Assembly: GCA_021296165.1 (NCBI GenBank)
Contig: JAGWAW010000100.1
Location: 1-5,973 of the forward strand
DNA from: Nitrosopumilaceae archaeon
Lineage (GTDB): Archaea > Thermoproteota > Nitrososphaeria > Nitrososphaerales > Nitrosopumilaceae
Direction: 5' to 3'
DNA length: 5,973 bases
The position numbers and the translations under genes were made by a program. Shown in pieces: positions 4,477 to 5,973 of the stretch. The notes under the pieces were generated by a model that made no database searches, was not told the DNA's origin, and worked only from the letters and a program-made list of their open reading frames with translations. The stretch's first letter is position 1. Each line of letters opens with the position of its first letter.

Positions 4477-4487
4477 AGACTCATGTC

Positions 4488-5973
4488 ATGAAGCGGAGTA
4501 TGGTGGTGCTGGCTGCCTTGGCCGCGTTCGCCGTTCCGGCGGCCTTCGGCCACGGGCTGGGCGGCGATCAGGCTCCCGCCGTGAGCTTCGGCGACATGGA
4601 GGTCACGGTGCAGACCAACCTGAGCCCGTCGGACATCACGGCGGGGAACGTGAGCACGGCCGACATGCAGATACGGTTCTTCGACACGCTGACCAACCAG
4701 ACGCTCCCCCAGGTGACCTACCGGGTCGAGATATACCAGGGAGGGGCGCTGCTGGCCAGGAACCTGTTCTACGACAACGACGGAGTACTGAACGTAGAGA
4801 TAAGGCCCCGGGGCAACTGTATCCATACCGAGCCGTGGAGGTGCACCGACTACTATGGCTCTGAGCACATCAGCGCGCCGGGCGCCCTGTATGCAGAAGG
4901 CTCCCAGAGGACGGTGATCACCGGTCCCATATTCGAGAAGGGCGGCCTGTACAACATCCGTATCCACATAGAGGGGGCCACCAGCCCCAAGGCTCTTCTG
5001 GACGACGCCCTCTCGTACGACACCTTCGTGAGCGTGGCCCAGGACCAGTTCTTCACCATACAGACGGCCGACGCCGCCGAGTACCCGGCCGTGGTAAAGA
5101 CATACTACGACGAGGTCAGAAACTTTGCGTTCAACGATGCGGACAACTCGATATACTTTGAGATGCCGTTCGACTGGGATCCCTCCTACGTGGAGCAAGT
5201 CTTTGTGGTGCACGAGGAGGTCCGGGTTCCCAAGGAGTTTGCGCCCTACTCGGCGGGAAAGCAGTTCACAGGATACGTGAACGGCGTGGAGCTGGGGGCC
5301 CGGGCCCTGATAAACGACCCGTACTCGTACTCGGACATGAACGTGATACACTTTCTGGTGACCAACAAGGATTTGGTGAACATCAACGCACATCTGGGCA
5401 GCTCCAACCACGACAACAAGCTCATGACCCTGCGGCTGGTCCCGCAGGAGGAGATCGTGACCAACACCCAGGAGTTCTATTTGGTGGACACGACGGCCTT
5501 TGAGCGGGTCCCCACCGACGTCGCCATCGAGTGGGAGGCGGCATACGGTGGCGGCGACACCATTCCCTTCAAGATAACGTTCCTGGACGAGTCAGAGCAG
5601 CTGATCAAGGACGTCCGGTACGGCTACTGGCTGATAGAGGACGAGCAGGTGCTGGCAGAGTACCATGGCGACGACGAGACCGGCCCGGGCATACTCGCCA
5701 CCGAGGGCATAGACACGCAGCACGTGTACGTCCCCTCGTCGGGCCAGTACCGACTGGACATCATAGTGTATGGGACCGGCTTGGACTACGACCCGACCCA
5801 CGCTGGCGTGGGAACGGCGCTGCTGGAGGTGGGCCCCTCCCGGGCAGGTGGGGCCACTCCGCCCGAGCCGGCTGCACAGGAGCCGGCCGTGCCTGACTGG
5901 GTCAGGACCAGCGCCGGGTGGTGGGCCGCCGGGGATATAGACGACGAGTCGTTCCTGCAGGCTCTCGCGTTCC
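4488..5973 (+). CDS. Secreted thaumarchaeal surface protein, C-terminus beyond window
   Basis: The frame from ATG 4488 is open for 495 codons to the window end with no stop, so the gene is truncated by the window. The first 21 residues form a signal peptide: MKR, a hydrophobic core (VVLAALAAFAV) and a cleavage site after A-F-G, giving a mature protein starting H22-G-L-G-G-D. The body is beta-rich and acidic without a membrane segment. Two cysteines, C111 and C119, may form a disulfide. A Pro/Ala/Glu-rich linker (about 450-468) leads to PDWVRTSAGWWAAGDIDDES (469-488), the start of a motif found at the C-termini of many thaumarchaeal exported proteins. I recall similar proteins in Nitrosopumilus-type genomes, with no known function. 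The alternative ATG 4483 hits a stop after two codons. It is divergent from archease and has its own box A. Function unknown; exported location is well supported. Confidence 0.9.
   Translation, partial: MKRSMVVLAALAAFAVPAAFGHGLGGDQAPAVSFGDMEVTVQTNLSPSDITAGNVSTADMQIRFFDTLTNQTLPQVTYRVEIYQGGALLARNLFYDNDGVLNVEIRPRGNCIHTEPWRCTDYYGSEHISAPGALYAEGSQRTVITGPIFEKGGLYNIRIHIEGATSPKALLDDALSYDTFVSVAQDQFFTIQTADAAEYPAVVKTYYDEVRNFAFNDADNSIYFEMPFDWDPSYVEQVFVVHEEVRVPKEFAPYSAGKQFTGYVNGVELGARALINDPYSYSDMNVIHFLVTNKDLVNINAHLGSSNHDNKLMTLRLVPQEEIVTNTQEFYLVDTTAFERVPTDVAIEWEAAYGGGDTIPFKITFLDESEQLIKDVRYGYWLIEDEQVLAEYHGDDETGPGILATEGIDTQHVYVPSSGQYRLDIIVYGTGLDYDPTHAGVGTALLEVGPSRAGGATPPEPAAQEPAVPDWVRTSAGWWAAGDIDDESFLQALAF

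Noticed and set aside
4365..5411. Upstream extension of the archease frame to 5411
   Set aside because: The extension is antisense to the secreted-protein gene and crosses the divergent promoter region. Archease homology begins at about 4358.
5531..5896. Rightward 121-codon frame in the secreted-protein gene
   Set aside because: It is an Arg/Gly-rich shadow frame within the long signal-peptide-bearing gene.
1..5973. CRISPR arrays, insertion sequences, tRNA or rRNA genes, inteins
   Set aside because: No regularly spaced repeats, transposase motifs, terminal inverted repeats, tRNA arms or intein splice motifs were seen on either strand.

Overview
The window looks like a chromosomal segment of a GC-rich ammonia-oxidiser-type archaeon (Thaumarchaeota/Nitrososphaerota). 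It most resembles Cenarchaeum symbiosum. That assignment rests on four things: archaeal/eukaryotic-type ribosomal proteins (L7Ae, S28e, L24e) in one operon with ndk and the archaeal IF-2 homologue aIF5B; an archease; a secreted protein whose C-terminus carries the PDWV...GWW...G.I.D..F motif typical of thaumarchaeal surface proteins; and a strong preference for the isoleucine codon ATA in otherwise GC-rich genes. The species is inferred by eye, not by a database search.

Layout. Positions 1-76 may hold the 5' end of a leftward gene that runs off the window. Positions 77-315 are a more AT-rich intergenic stretch with promoter-like boxes at both ends and nothing certain between them. Positions 316-3300 form a tight rightward translation operon: rpl7ae, rps28e, rpl24e, ndk, infB. 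Gaps are -4, 7, about 2 and 1 bases, so the genes are probably co-transcribed and translationally coupled. ndk has no ATG, GTG or TTG at the expected place and may start at CTG 1119. infB appears to start at TTG 1522. Positions 3301-3530 separate convergent units and contain a small hairpin and a possible 39-residue basic ORF.

Positions 3531-4364 hold two leftward genes: archease (upstream in transcription) and a thioredoxin-like protein. From 4365 to 4487 there is a divergent promoter region with box-A elements for both directions, a GC-rich 8-bp hairpin and a 9-bp direct repeat. From 4488 to the window end runs a long rightward secreted-protein gene. It stays open for 495 codons without a stop, so its C-terminus lies beyond the window.

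Function. The first operon supplies ribosome parts, a nucleotide-balancing kinase and the subunit-joining initiation GTPase, an informational housekeeping cluster. Archease is known to activate the RtcB RNA ligase, but no rtcB is visible here. A recurring pattern is a box A centred about 25-28 bases upstream of the chosen start (leftward ORF at 76, thioredoxin, archease, secreted protein). This suggests leaderless mRNAs for stand-alone or first genes, while genes inside the operon show Shine-Dalgarno-like sites or overlapping stops. I found no mobile element, CRISPR array, tRNA or rRNA, and no clear evidence of a novel multi-gene system. The most interesting items are start-codon use, the promoter architecture and the predicted N-terminal histidine of the secreted protein.
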